From positions 124,001 through 188,000 of the forward strand of contig JAQTZE010000006.1 of assembly GCA_028687935.1 (NCBI GenBank): DNA of 64,000 nt, given 5' to 3'. This document shows positions 31,393-42,078 of this stretch, piece by piece; position 1 is the stretch's first letter, and each line of letters begins with the position of its first letter. The DNA comes from Sulfurimonas sp. (lineage in GTDB: Bacteria > Campylobacterota > Campylobacteria > Campylobacterales > Sulfurimonadaceae). Made by a program: the position numbers and the translations under genes. Below the pieces are notes generated by a model. The model was not told the DNA's origin. It made no database searches and was given only the letters and a program-made list of their open reading frames with translations.

Positions 31393-31415
31393 TCTGTTGT
31401 ATCAGACTATAGATT
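31384..31415. terminator. Bidirectional terminator hairpin between convergent genes
   Basis: AATCTATAGTCTG-ttgtat-CAGACTATAGATT, perfect 13-bp stem. Confidence 0.75.
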
Positions 31416-32139
31416 CCCACGAAAATTCCTTAAAAATCCTCTCAAAAGTTGCATCAAACGCAGCCCTAAATGTCATCGTCTCGTGTCTATAAGGATGTTC
31501 AATCGTAAGCGAATTTGCATGGAGTAAAAGTCTATGGCAGTCAAAATTTTCTCGTATGAGTTTATTATGCTCGCCTCTGCCATAATTTGTATCTCCCAAG
31601 ATATGATGTGAGATATGTTTCATATGTCGTCTAAGCTGATGCTTTCTGCCTGTCTTTGGCCAAAGCTGTACAAGTGAGTAGCGTGTCTTTTCGTAGCGAC
31701 CAAGTGCTAAATCTAGTTCAACTTTTGCGAGTGTTTTATATCTTGTCAGAGCAACTTCTGGCTCTTTCTCTTGCGCTGCGTTTTTATCTGTCATCTTGTC
31801 CAGCTTCACACTCAGCGCATACTCTATTTCATCCTCATCCAAAGTGTATCCGCGAACAACTGCTATGTATGATTTCTCTATAGTATGCGTTTCAAACTGC
31901 TTTCCCATCAGCCGAGCACTCTCACTATCGAGTGCGAACAAAAGCACGCCCGATGTCGGTTTATCAAGTCTATGAACAGGATAAACCCACTGCCCTATCT
32001 GATCTCGTAACATTGCCATCGCAAAATAGATCTCATCTTTGTCTATCATCGATTTGTGCACCAAAAGTCCACTTGGTTTGTTGATTGCTACGAGATATTT
32101 ATCTTGATATAAAATTTCTAATTTATAATTATTCCACAT
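31402..32139 (-). CDS. RluA-family tRNA/rRNA pseudouridine synthase
   Basis: PVHRLDKPTSGVLLFA catalytic motif; TGRKHQLRRHM. Confidence 0.9.
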   Translation of the reverse strand: MWNNYKLEILYQDKYLVAINKPSGLLVHKSMIDKDEIYFAMAMLRDQIGQWVYPVHRLDKPTSGVLLFALDSESARLMGKQFETHTIEKSYIAVVRGYTLDEDEIEYALSVKLDKMTDKNAAQEKEPEVALTRYKTLAKVELDLALGRYEKTRYSLVQLWPKTGRKHQLRRHMKHISHHILGDTNYGRGEHNKLIRENFDCHRLLLHANSLTIEHPYRHETMTFRAAFDATFERIFKEFSWESIV

Positions 32140-32163
32140 GCAAGATTTTACTATAATAGCCCT

Positions 32164-32478
32164 ATGAAAAAAGCTAATTTACTCAAAAATATTCCACATG
32201 AGCTCAAAGAAGAGCTCTTTGAAGAGATACTCACAAGTGAACATATCACAATAGAGCGCATTGTCTCAAAAGGACACACCTCACCAAAAAGCGGATGGTA
32301 CGATCAGGAAAAAAATGAGTGGGTCCTTGTTTTACAAGGAGAAGCTCTGCTTGCATTTGAAGATAAAGAGCTGCGTTTAAACGCAGGAGAATATTGCAAT
32401 ATTCCAGCGCATGTAAAACACAGAGTTGTATGGACACTGCCAGATCACGAGACTATCTGGCTTGCTATCCACTACTAA
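32164..32478 (+). CDS. Small cupin-domain protein
   Basis: VLQGEALLAFEDKELRLNAGEYCNIPAHVKHRV cupin motif. Confidence 0.85.
   Translation: MKKANLLKNIPHELKEELFEEILTSEHITIERIVSKGHTSPKSGWYDQEKNEWVLVLQGEALLAFEDKELRLNAGEYCNIPAHVKHRVVWTLPDHETIWLAIHY
32371..32386. repeat. Perfect 16-bp palindrome formed by two abutting copies of the iterated word
   Basis: CTGCGTTTAAACGCAG. Confidence 0.95.
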
Positions 32479-32485
32479 GTAGAAA

Positions 32486-33814
32486 CTATTTTGCGTCGCG
32501 TTTAGTAGTTTTTCTTTTTTTCTTTGTCACAGGTTTTATGAAAGATTTTGTAGGTGTTTTAGACTCTTGCTTTGGACGAGCATTAGATGAGTGGCGTTTT
32601 GGATTTTTTCTCTGAAACTTCACTTCAGGTTTTTTATGCTCATTTTTGAGCTTAAGCTCATCCTGGTCTTTACGTCTGATAGTCGGATCGGGCTCAAAAC
32701 CTTCTACGACTTCCTGAGGTATTTTCATCCCGATAACACGCTCGATATCTCTGATATCAAACTTCTCATAAATATCCAGCAAAGAGATAGCTTCGCCATG
32801 ACGTCCAGCACGTCCTGTTCGCCCTACTCTATGGACATAATCCTCAGGGACTGAAGGAAGCTCGTAGTTGATAACATACGGAAGTTCTTCGATATCAAGT
32901 CCACGTGAAGCGATATCTGTTGCGATTAAAACGCGGATTTCACCTGCTTTAAACTGCGTAAGCGTCTTCATTCTATTGGCAATTGTCTTATCGCCATGAA
33001 GAATTCCACACTTTAAACCATCTTTTTGAAGCTCAAGGATAAGGGCATCTGCACTTACTTTTGTGCGTGTAAAGACCAAAACCTGAGGAAAGTTGCGTGA
33101 ACCTATGAGATAGGCTAAAAGTGCCGCTTTTTTATCTGTATCAACCATATACGCCACTTGATTTATCGCATCTACTGTAGAATTTTTCTTGGATGTTTCA
33201 ATAAATGCAGGCTTTGTGAGAACAAGTTTGGAGAGTTTTCGTACCTTGTCGCTGTATGTCGCGGCAAAAAGAAGTGTCTGATGGCGTTTTGGAAGCATTG
33301 GATGCACTTTACGTATATCTTTTGCAAATCCCATATCAAGCATTCTATCCGCTTCATCAAGTACGAACATCTCCACTCCAGAGATATTGAGACCTTTTTC
33401 AACATGCTCTAAAAAACGTCCTGGAGTAGCGATAATAATATCTGTGCCTTTTTTAAGCGCACGCTGCTGGTTTTCAAGATCTTTTCCGCCAACGAGTATT
33501 TCGCACTGTACATGCATATGCTTGGAGTAGTTTTTGATATCTTCGTAGATCTGAATAGAGAGTTCTCGTGTCGGAGAGAGGATAACAGCTTTAATAGCTC
33601 TATCCTCTGAACTCTCTGCGTTTCGTAGTTTTTGCAAGATAGGAAGTGCAAACGCAGCCGTTTTACCCGTTCCCGTCTGTGCCGTAGCAAAGATATCACT
33701 TTTAGCAAGAACCAAAGGTATAGCTCTTGTTTGTATTGTTGTAGGATTTTCATAGCCTAACTCTTCTACTGCTCTGAGAAGTGGCTTAATCAGCCCTAGT
33801 TTTTCAAATGACAT
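32486..33814 (-). CDS. rhlE: DEAD-box RNA helicase (RhlE-like)
   Basis: FATAQTGTGKTAAFALPIL, VLDEADRMLDMGF, HRVGRTGRAGRHG. Confidence 0.9.
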   Translation of the reverse strand: MSFEKLGLIKPLLRAVEELGYENPTTIQTRAIPLVLAKSDIFATAQTGTGKTAAFALPILQKLRNAESSEDRAIKAVILSPTRELSIQIYEDIKNYSKHMHVQCEILVGGKDLENQQRALKKGTDIIIATPGRFLEHVEKGLNISGVEMFVLDEADRMLDMGFAKDIRKVHPMLPKRHQTLLFAATYSDKVRKLSKLVLTKPAFIETSKKNSTVDAINQVAYMVDTDKKAALLAYLIGSRNFPQVLVFTRTKVSADALILELQKDGLKCGILHGDKTIANRMKTLTQFKAGEIRVLIATDIASRGLDIEELPYVINYELPSVPEDYVHRVGRTGRAGRHGEAISLLDIYEKFDIRDIERVIGMKIPQEVVEGFEPDPTIRRKDQDELKLKNEHKKPEVKFQRKNPKRHSSNARPKQESKTPTKSFIKPVTKKKRKTTKRDAK

Positions 33815-33856
33815 TATTGCTCTTTTTAAATAGTATATGGAATTTTAGCATAGTTA

Positions 33857-36208
33857 TTGCATCTTCCCTTAAAACTCTGTATAATTAATTCAGCTATTTT
33901 TATTTTTAATGCTTATTTTATTATATTTATATCACTTTTATGTTACATTTTTAAAATTAAATTTAACGGAGTTTTTTTGTTCAAACACTATTTTCAAAAA
34001 CTCCTCTTGCTTGGTATCCTTGAAACAGATACCGAAGAAGTAAAATTAAAAAAAATCTTTATTACTATTCTTCCGCTGATAATTGCTCCAGCAGGCTTTA
34101 TTTGGGCTTTTATTTATCTTGCTATGGGACATTATCTCTCTGCTGCTATTCCTATGGTACACACCTTAGTTTCAGTCACAGGTCTCTGGCATTTTCACAA
34201 AACAAAAAATATTCACTTTCTCCAAAAATCTCAGATGCTTGCTACTCTGTTACTGCCTTTTTTTCTCATGTGGTCGCTAGGTGGTTTTACTCAGGGGAGC
34301 TTCGTCATGATCTGGGCTTTTTTTGCGCCTATTGTAGCTATGATACTTGATAAAAGCTCCAAATCTTTTTGCTGGTTTTACTCTTTTATTGCCCTAGTTG
34401 TTTTTTCAACATTGATTGATAAATGGCTTATCGAGATGAATACAAATCCAGTGCCACAGTCACTTGTAGAACTCTTTTTCTTTCTCAATATTACTGCAGC
34501 CCTTGCAGGTGTCTATTTTCTCATCAAACATTTTATCAATCAAAATGACAAAAATGCAGAAGAAACACTTAGTTTTAAAAATGAAATACTCCAAAAAAGC
34601 ACCTCACAACTTTTTGATAATCTTTCCTATTTGCAAAGCTACAAAGATACGATAGATACCAATCTCATCGTCACAAAAACAGATGTCAATGGAAAAATCA
34701 TCTTTGCAAATAAAAACTTCTACAATATTTCAGGGTATACAGAAAAAGAAGTTCTAGGTAAAACGCATAACATCCTCAGACATCCAAGCAATAAAGATAC
34801 TCTCTTTAAAAAGATGTGGGAAACAATTTCATCCAAAAAAACATGGCAGGGTCGCATACAAAATATGCGTAAAGATGGAAGTGAATATTGGATAGAGAGC
34901 ACTATTGCACCGATTCTCAACAAAGATGGAGATATCGTAGAATATATCGCAATACGCCATGATGTCACAAAACTTATCAGACATCAAGACGAACTGAGTA
35001 AAATGCTCTACAGTGACCAACTCACTTCACTTGCAAATAGAAATGCCCTCCTTAAAGAGCTACAAAATAATGAAAATTTTTCTCTAATGCTTATAAATAT
35101 AGATAGATTTGTACAGATTAATAATCTTTATGGCTCAAATTTTGGGGACAAAGTACTCATTGCGTTTAGTCATCTGCTCCAAGAAAAAATCCCTCACGAA
35201 AAATGCTGCAAACTCTTTAGACTCAATGGCGATGAGTTTGTGGTTCTTTTTAAAAACATCAATCATGCAGAGCTTATAGAAGAAGTAAATAAGCTCAGAG
35301 ATCAGATTATAGAACCGATTCTTATCGATGAACAAGAGATCTCCTTGCACCTCTCCATAGGTGTATCAGACGAAGAGAATAGCCTCCTATTATCCACTGC
35401 GAGTATGGCACTCGAAATCGGTAGACGTGAATCTAAAAATCTGCTCATCTATAATAAAACCCATTCACTCAGCGAAGAGTATGAAAATAATATGTATTGG
35501 ATCAAAAAAATAAAAGATGCAATCAAAAACGATAGAATCGTGATGTTTTACCAAGAAATTGTAGATAATAACAATAGCTCAATGAAAAAGTACGAATCAC
35601 TTATACGACTTATCGATGAAGATGATAAAGTCATAACACCTTATTTTTTCTTGGAAATCGCAAAAAAAGCAAAGCTTTATCCTGAACTTACAAAAATTGT
35701 TATCCGCAAAAGCTTAGAAGCGTTTGAAAATAATACCCATGAAGTCTCAATCAATATCACAATTGATGACATCATAAACGAAGAGACTCAAAGCTTTATA
35801 TACAAACAAATCCAAAACTCTTCCGTATCCAAACGTGTTACTTTTGAAATAGTTGAGAGCGAAAATATAGAAAACTTTGGGATAGTCGAAGAGTTCATCA
35901 CCACCGTAAAATCATTTGGCTGTAAAATAGCCATTGATGATTTTGGAACAGGATATTCAAACTTTGAGTATCTTATGAGACTCCAAGCCGACTTTATAAA
36001 AATAGATGGCAGTATCATCAAAGAGATACTTCATGATAAAAAGTCAGAGCTTATTACTTCAGTTATCGTTGCGTTTGCCAAAGAGATGCAAATCGAAGTC
36101 GTAGGGGAATATGTAGAGAATAAAGCCATCAATGACAAGCTCTTACAAATGGGTATACACAGATCTCAAGGCTACTATTTCCATCAGCCAAGTGCGACTT
36201 TTGAATAA
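33857..36208 (+). CDS. Membrane PAS-GGDEF-EAL signalling protein (start may be nearer 33977)
   Basis: N-terminal TM segments, PAS (IFANKNFYNISGYTEKEVLGKTHNILRHP), GGDEF-like and EAL-like (IDDFGTGYSNFEYLMRL) domains. Confidence 0.85.
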   Translation: MHLPLKLCIINSAIFIFNAYFIIFISLLCYIFKIKFNGVFLFKHYFQKLLLLGILETDTEEVKLKKIFITILPLIIAPAGFIWAFIYLAMGHYLSAAIPMVHTLVSVTGLWHFHKTKNIHFLQKSQMLATLLLPFFLMWSLGGFTQGSFVMIWAFFAPIVAMILDKSSKSFCWFYSFIALVVFSTLIDKWLIEMNTNPVPQSLVELFFFLNITAALAGVYFLIKHFINQNDKNAEETLSFKNEILQKSTSQLFDNLSYLQSYKDTIDTNLIVTKTDVNGKIIFANKNFYNISGYTEKEVLGKTHNILRHPSNKDTLFKKMWETISSKKTWQGRIQNMRKDGSEYWIESTIAPILNKDGDIVEYIAIRHDVTKLIRHQDELSKMLYSDQLTSLANRNALLKELQNNENFSLMLINIDRFVQINNLYGSNFGDKVLIAFSHLLQEKIPHEKCCKLFRLNGDEFVVLFKNINHAELIEEVNKLRDQIIEPILIDEQEISLHLSIGVSDEENSLLLSTASMALEIGRRESKNLLIYNKTHSLSEEYENNMYWIKKIKDAIKNDRIVMFYQEIVDNNNSSMKKYESLIRLIDEDDKVITPYFFLEIAKKAKLYPELTKIVIRKSLEAFENNTHEVSINITIDDIINEETQSFIYKQIQNSSVSKRVTFEIVESENIENFGIVEEFITTVKSFGCKIAIDDFGTGYSNFEYLMRLQADFIKIDGSIIKEILHDKKSELITSVIVAFAKEMQIEVVGEYVENKAINDKLLQMGIHRSQGYYFHQPSATFE

Positions 36209-36271
36209 AATATTTTTTTTGTATTTGTTATAAGTTCTGAAGAGATATAATCTCGACAGATTAAATAATAA

Positions 36272-36769
36272 GTGCAAAACATGATAAGAAAAACTCTCAA
36301 AAATACTAGTAAAAATGAAAAGATCAAAGCCCTCATAGAGAAGTATAAAATACCGCCTGAGTATCTCTCTACAAACAGAAAGATGGTTGCACGAGCTGTG
36401 TTGCTTGGTCTCTTTATTGCATTTATTCCTATGCCATTTCAAATGCTTTTAGTTCTTGCGTTTGTCCCGTTTTTCAAGTTCAACGTTCCAATAGGCGTTG
36501 CAATGTGCTGGCTGAGCAATCCGCTAACTATGCCACCTATGTACTATGTTGAATATCTGACGGGGAGTTTTGTACTTGGGATGAAACCTGAGCCTGTAGA
36601 GATGACACTCGAGTGGTTTAGCCATAATATGGACAATATATTTATCCCGCTGTATACGGGAACTGCACTTTTTTCTGTAGTTGGTTCACTTTTGGCTTAC
36701 TGGGCAGTCAACCATTTTTGGAGATCATCAGTCCATAGAGACAAAAAGCTCCATAGAAAGCATAGATAA
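36272..36769 (+). CDS. DUF2062 membrane protein
   Basis: LLGLFIAFIPMPFQMLLVLAFVPFFKFNVPIGVAMCWLSNPLTMPPMYY. Confidence 0.85.
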   Translation: MQNMIRKTLKNTSKNEKIKALIEKYKIPPEYLSTNRKMVARAVLLGLFIAFIPMPFQMLLVLAFVPFFKFNVPIGVAMCWLSNPLTMPPMYYVEYLTGSFVLGMKPEPVEMTLEWFSHNMDNIFIPLYTGTALFSVVGSLLAYWAVNHFWRSSVHRDKKLHRKHR

Positions 36770-36771
36770 AA

Positions 36772-37596
36772 CTAGACTTTTATCTTTTTGCTTTGAATAT
36801 AAAAATAGACCCAAAGAACGACGCCAAGGAGACTCATCCCTAAACTCATTACCTGCCCCTGCGTGATAGCATCACAACAAATATAGCCTATTTGTACATC
36901 TGGAGCACGGTAGATCTCTGCGATAGCGCGGAAAATTCCATAACTTATCCCATAAACAAGTGCGAGTTCTCCTGAGAATTTCTTGTAGTTTCTGTAGAGA
37001 TAGACAACGATAAAAACGCCAAAGCCTTCTAAAATCGCCTCATAGAGTTGTGATGGATGTCTGAGAATACCATCAACATAAATGCCCCAAGAAACATCTG
37101 TCTCTCTTCCTATAAGTTCTTGGTTGAGGAAGTTGCCTATGCGCCCAAAGACAAAGGCAAGAGGGATACTCAAAGCCACAAGATCCATAAGCATCCCAAA
37201 TGAGACTTTATGGCGTTTTGTGTAGATATATGTCCCAAGAACAAAGCCAGCAACAGCCCCGTGGTAACTCATACCGCGAATACCTATAAACTCTCCATCT
37301 CTAAATGGATTGAATATCTGCCATGGATGTGAGAGATAATAAAAAGTCTGCGTGTCATAAAAAAGGATATATCCAAGTCTTGCACCCAAAATCACCCCGA
37401 CTTCGACATAAAAAAAGTAGACATCCAAATTTGCTTTATCTAAATCAATCTTGTCGCGTTTGATAAAAAACTTCCCAAGATAGAGTGCGCTCAAAAGCGC
37501 TAAAACATACATCATCCCATACCAGTGCACTGGAAGTGAAAAAATATGAAAGGCTATCGGATTAAAGTGATCGTAAATATGATTCCAAAGTTCCAT
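36772..37596 (-). CDS. lgt: Prolipoprotein diacylglyceryl transferase
   Basis: GMSYHGAVAGF, FGRIGNFLNQELIGRETDVSWG, HPSQLYEA. Confidence 0.95.
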   Translation of the reverse strand: MELWNHIYDHFNPIAFHIFSLPVHWYGMMYVLALLSALYLGKFFIKRDKIDLDKANLDVYFFYVEVGVILGARLGYILFYDTQTFYYLSHPWQIFNPFRDGEFIGIRGMSYHGAVAGFVLGTYIYTKRHKVSFGMLMDLVALSIPLAFVFGRIGNFLNQELIGRETDVSWGIYVDGILRHPSQLYEAILEGFGVFIVVYLYRNYKKFSGELALVYGISYGIFRAIAEIYRAPDVQIGYICCDAITQGQVMSLGMSLLGVVLWVYFYIQSKKIKV

Positions 37597-37600
37597 GCGC

Positions 37601-38884
37601 TTACTTTCTCAAAGCTTCAGCGATAAGTTCTATTGGGTTTTTAAAGATAGTTGTAACACCCGCGCCATGCATCGAGTTGTTGATCTGCATACGACATGCA
37701 CTACACTCTGCCGTGACAATATCTGCTCCTGTTTTTTCTATCATCGCAGCTTTTGGTACACCAGCGGCTTTTGCAAAGTGATATTTCTCAGTCTGCATTG
37801 TAATCCCACCAAAGCCACAACATGCGTTTGGATCGCTCATCTCTACTATTTTATAGTTTTGGCGTACAAGATTTCTTGGTTCTTGATAGATTCCTTGCAT
37901 CTTTCTAGCATGGCAGGGATCATGATAGGTCACTATCTTCGTATCTTTTTTCTTTGAGGCAAGAAGATGTTCAAGATGGGTGTGGTGTTGCAGCCACTCT
38001 GTAGCCATAAAGATTTTGTTCTTGATTTTAAGAGCGCGCTCTTTCCACTCAGGCTGGTCATGAAAAAAGTGTTCATAATCGATTTTGAGCATCGCGGAAC
38101 AGGTCGCTTCAGGAACAATAATAGCTTCAATATCATTGCCAAAGCTCTCAAAATATTTGATATTGTGCTTTGCGTTTGCATCGACCGTATCAAAATCACC
38201 CGTGAAATAGGCAGGAGCAGAACAACACTTTTGATCTTTCGCCAAGAAGGCATCAATCTCAAGTGCTTCAAGTATTTCTAAAAGGCCTTCCCCGATATCT
38301 TTGTAGTTGTAGTTTGCGAGACAACCGATAAATATAGCTACTTTTCTTTTGCCACCGTTGTTGATATTCTCTTCATGAGAGTTCAAAAATGATGTTTTAC
38401 GAAGACTTGGAAGGAGTCTATCTGTTTTTATTATCGGTAGATTAAAACGCGAGTGCATTGAATCTATCTCTGCTTTTATCTTAAAGCCACAAGTTTGGAA
38501 TGTATAACCAAGCTTAAACGCAAGGTCATTGAGCCATCTGTGACGAAGCAGTAAAAAGAACGCTTTTTTGTACCAAGCGATACCAAACTTTTTGGCGATG
38601 TCAGAACGTACCTGTTCAATAATCATATCTGTCGGAAGAGCTTTTGGACAAACATCAACACAGTTTGTACATAAAAAACAGCTCTCAAATATATCTTTTG
38701 CGTTTTTATCTAACTCAAGATTTCCCTTGTGATATGCACCTAAAAGGTCGATAAACCCACGCGGTGAAGTGACCTCGTCTGCGTTTACATTGTGGATAGT
38801 ACAAACAGGGATACACTTCCCACACTTAATACAAGCATCGCTTGTCTCGCTAAAATTAAAAAGTTCTTCTGGGGTTTTACTCAT
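37601..38884 (-). CDS. (Fe-S)-binding protein, GlcF/heterodisulfide-reductase-like
   Basis: CIKCGKCIPVC and CFLCTNCVDVCP 4Fe-4S motifs plus CCG-type domains (ACCGFGG). Confidence 0.85.
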   Translation of the reverse strand: MSKTPEELFNFSETSDACIKCGKCIPVCTIHNVNADEVTSPRGFIDLLGAYHKGNLELDKNAKDIFESCFLCTNCVDVCPKALPTDMIIEQVRSDIAKKFGIAWYKKAFFLLLRHRWLNDLAFKLGYTFQTCGFKIKAEIDSMHSRFNLPIIKTDRLLPSLRKTSFLNSHEENINNGGKRKVAIFIGCLANYNYKDIGEGLLEILEALEIDAFLAKDQKCCSAPAYFTGDFDTVDANAKHNIKYFESFGNDIEAIIVPEATCSAMLKIDYEHFFHDQPEWKERALKIKNKIFMATEWLQHHTHLEHLLASKKKDTKIVTYHDPCHARKMQGIYQEPRNLVRQNYKIVEMSDPNACCGFGGITMQTEKYHFAKAAGVPKAAMIEKTGADIVTAECSACRMQINNSMHGAGVTTIFKNPIELIAEALRK

Positions 38885-38886
38885 CT

Positions 38887-40254
38887 TTACACCGTTTTTG
38901 AAAATGTTTTAGAACTTGCCGCATGGCGTTTCATATAGGCATCAAACGGCATTGCAATATTGCGAATAAGCAGTGTTCCCGTCTCGCTGCATACGATATG
39001 CTCCTCATCCATAGAGAGAAGTGCATCCTCCGCAAAAGGCTTCAATGCCTCAATAGCATCAGCAAAATAGCTTGCAAACTCTATATTAAAGAGCTTCTCA
39101 AATCTTCTAATATCAAGCTTGAAGTTACTCATAAGTTCCATAATGACATATTGGCGAATCTGGTCATCTTCACTCAAAACAACGCCGCGCTCAAAAGGAA
39201 GTTTCCCTGCATCTATAGCGTTTTCGTATTCATCCATATCTTTGAAGTTTTGGTTGTAACTGTCCACGCCCTCACCAATAGAAGTAAGTCCTACTCCGAT
39301 AAGATCCGCTCCGCCTTTTGTCGTATAGCCTTGGAAATTTCTGTGTAACTCACCTTTTTCTATGGCTTTAAAAAGTTCATCTTCAGGTTTTGCAAAGTGA
39401 TCCATACCTATCATTTTGTAGCCATTGGAAGTGAGAAAATCTATCGTGTATTGCATAATCTGGAGTTTTTCATCAGGAAGTGGCAGTGTCGTCTCATCAA
39501 TTTTTCGCATCGTCTTTTTTAACCAAGGCACATGTGCGTAGTTGAAGACTGCAAATCTGTCAGGATTGAGCGTGAGTGCGAGAGCTAGTGTCTCTTTAAA
39601 AGTCTCAAGCGTTTGGTAAGGCAATCCGTAAATAAGGTCTACATTTACAGAGACCATATTATATTTACGTGCGAGATCCATTGCGCCTTTTGTCATCTCA
39701 TAAGGTTGTACGCGGTGGACGGCTATCTGGACTTTTTCATTAAAATCTTGAATCCCAAAACTTACACGATTAAAGCCAGCATTACTCATCACTTTCATCT
39801 GATCTTCATTGATATGACGCGGATCTATCTCACAACTCACCTCAGCATCTTTGACAAAATTTGGAAAGTACGATTTGATCTCTTCAATAATCTCTTTTAA
39901 CTGAGGAGCACTAAAAAAGGTAGGAGTTCCCCCACCAAAGTGCATCTGTATAACACTGCGTTTGCAATCAAGATGTTGAGAGAGTATTTCAAGCTCGCGT
40001 TTGAGATAGTCCATATAACGGATCATCTTATCTTCTTTAGAAGTAAAGACTACGTTACATCCACAGAAGTAACATGCGTTTCTACAAAAAGGAAGGTGAA
40101 AGTAAAGACTCAAAGGACGCGTGACATCCTGATTTTGAAGCTTGTTGATGTAAGTATCATACGTATATGAATCACTAAATTCTAGCGCTGTAGGGTAACT
40201 TGTATAACGCGGTCCCGGTTTGGAGTACTTTGTAAATTTTGCAAAATCTAACAT
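38887..40254 (-). CDS. hemN: Oxygen-independent coproporphyrinogen III oxidase
   Basis: SLYFHLPFCRNACYFCGCNVVFTSKEDK; GPRYTSYPTA. Confidence 0.93.
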   Translation of the reverse strand: MLDFAKFTKYSKPGPRYTSYPTALEFSDSYTYDTYINKLQNQDVTRPLSLYFHLPFCRNACYFCGCNVVFTSKEDKMIRYMDYLKRELEILSQHLDCKRSVIQMHFGGGTPTFFSAPQLKEIIEEIKSYFPNFVKDAEVSCEIDPRHINEDQMKVMSNAGFNRVSFGIQDFNEKVQIAVHRVQPYEMTKGAMDLARKYNMVSVNVDLIYGLPYQTLETFKETLALALTLNPDRFAVFNYAHVPWLKKTMRKIDETTLPLPDEKLQIMQYTIDFLTSNGYKMIGMDHFAKPEDELFKAIEKGELHRNFQGYTTKGGADLIGVGLTSIGEGVDSYNQNFKDMDEYENAIDAGKLPFERGVVLSEDDQIRQYVIMELMSNFKLDIRRFEKLFNIEFASYFADAIEALKPFAEDALLSMDEEHIVCSETGTLLIRNIAMPFDAYMKRHAASSKTFSKTV

Positions 40255-40350
40255 TTTAATCCTTCTCAAAGGCAGAAATTTTATATATTTTTATAATTTG
40301 TGCGATTATTCCCAAAAAAGACTAATAAAGCCATTAAGGCGACATCCTAG

Positions 40351-42063
40351 CTATTTTTCAAATGTTCCGGCTAATCTTTGATACACCTCTGAACTCTCTA
40401 ACAGCTCTTCGTGAGAACCATGCGCTACGATTTTTCCTTTTTGAAGGACTAAAATCTTATCTGCATGCTCAATTGTACTGAGTCTGTGCGCGATAGTAAT
40501 TGTAATTTTGTCTTTTGCGTATGTATCGAGTGCGAGCTTAATACGTTTTTCACTCTCGTTATCAAGTGCTGACGTTGCCTCATCAAAAAGTAAAAGTGAT
40601 GAGTGCTTATAAATTGCTCTTGCAATCGCTAAACGCTGTCGCTGACCTCCAGAGAGATTCGAGCCAAACTCCTGAAGTTGTGTATGGATACCATCACTCA
40701 AGGAGGCAACAAAATCACTTGCATCTGCGAGCTTGAGTGCTTCATGGACTCTTGCTTCATCTATCTCTTTGGTGCCATAGGCAACATTTGCGGCAAGGCT
40801 ATCTTGAAAAATATAAATACGCTGTGAAACTAAAGAGATATGGTGTTTGTAGGAGACATTTTCAAACTCTTTAATATTGACACCATTGACAAAAACGCCA
40901 CCCTCATCCGGATCGTAAAAACGCAGCAACATATTGATAAACGTAGATTTTCCGCCGCCACTATCACCGACAAGTGCGATATTTTCACCGCTTTTTATCT
41001 TGAGCGAAACGCCATCGAGTAAGTTGTATCCGCTGTATCTTAAAACAACATCTTTATACTCTATCTCTTTGATATCTTCTTGGAGTTTTTTCTCACCATC
41101 GACTATATTGTTGACTCTGTCTAAGACTTCAAAGACACGTTCACTCGCAGCAACAGCCTCTTGAATACGACGATAGATAGAACTAATACGGCGGATAGGC
41201 TGAAAGACAAGTCCTACTGCCGTTAAAAACGCAGTGAATTCACCCACAGTCATATTGTCATTGTAAACCTCGCGTCCACCTATAAAAATAACCATAGCAA
41301 GACCAACAGCAGCGATAATTTCCATGATAGGAGAGATAAGTTCTCCTACATACACCGCTTTCATATTGATACGAAAAAATTTCCAATTTTCTACACTAAA
41401 ACGATCTATCTCATAGCTTTCTGTTGCGTTTGCTTTGATGATCTCAGAGTTATTAAATACTTCTGTAAGCCTTGTCACGACATCTGCGTTTTTAGCTTGT
41501 GAGCGATGGGCATATTTTTTAAGTTTCTTCGTGATGAGTATCAGTGGATAAATAATCAAAGGCACGAGGATAAGAGCATAAAACGCAAGTGTAGAGTTGA
41601 GATAGATGACATAGCCAATAAGTCCAAGAACTGTCACACTCTCACGGAAAAGTTCTGGAAGCATATTGGAGACGAAATATTCTATTCGCCCAATATCGTT
41701 GACAACTCTTGAAATAAGCTCACCGCTGCGATTTTGGTACAAAAATACCATATCCAAAGTGATAATCTTATGAAGCAGTATCTCCCGAAAGCGAGCCATA
41801 ATGTGCTGCCCTATATAGTTCATGTAGATAGACTGAATATAACGTCCGACTGATTTTAAAAAATAGATGCCTACCAGCCCAAAAGGAATAAGATAGAGCA
41901 TCTCCTCTTTTTTGGATATAAACAAATCATCCATTAACGGCTTCATGATGTGCGCCGTTGCCAAAGTCGCAGCGACCGTCAAGATAATCCCAAAAAGCAC
42001 CAAAAGATACTGTAATTTATACTCTTTTATATAGGGCCAAAATCGTTTAAAAACTGTTTTCAA
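40351..42063 (-). CDS. MsbA-like ABC transporter, ATP-binding/permease
   Basis: ABC TM domain, GDSGGGKSTFINMLLRF Walker A, LSGGQRQRLAIARAI signature. Confidence 0.9.
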   Translation of the reverse strand: MKTVFKRFWPYIKEYKLQYLLVLFGIILTVAATLATAHIMKPLMDDLFISKKEEMLYLIPFGLVGIYFLKSVGRYIQSIYMNYIGQHIMARFREILLHKIITLDMVFLYQNRSGELISRVVNDIGRIEYFVSNMLPELFRESVTVLGLIGYVIYLNSTLAFYALILVPLIIYPLILITKKLKKYAHRSQAKNADVVTRLTEVFNNSEIIKANATESYEIDRFSVENWKFFRINMKAVYVGELISPIMEIIAAVGLAMVIFIGGREVYNDNMTVGEFTAFLTAVGLVFQPIRRISSIYRRIQEAVAASERVFEVLDRVNNIVDGEKKLQEDIKEIEYKDVVLRYSGYNLLDGVSLKIKSGENIALVGDSGGGKSTFINMLLRFYDPDEGGVFVNGVNIKEFENVSYKHHISLVSQRIYIFQDSLAANVAYGTKEIDEARVHEALKLADASDFVASLSDGIHTQLQEFGSNLSGGQRQRLAIARAIYKHSSLLLFDEATSALDNESEKRIKLALDTYAKDKITITIAHRLSTIEHADKILVLQKGKIVAHGSHEELLESSEVYQRLAGTFEK

Positions 42064-42078
42064 ATATTATCCTGTTCT

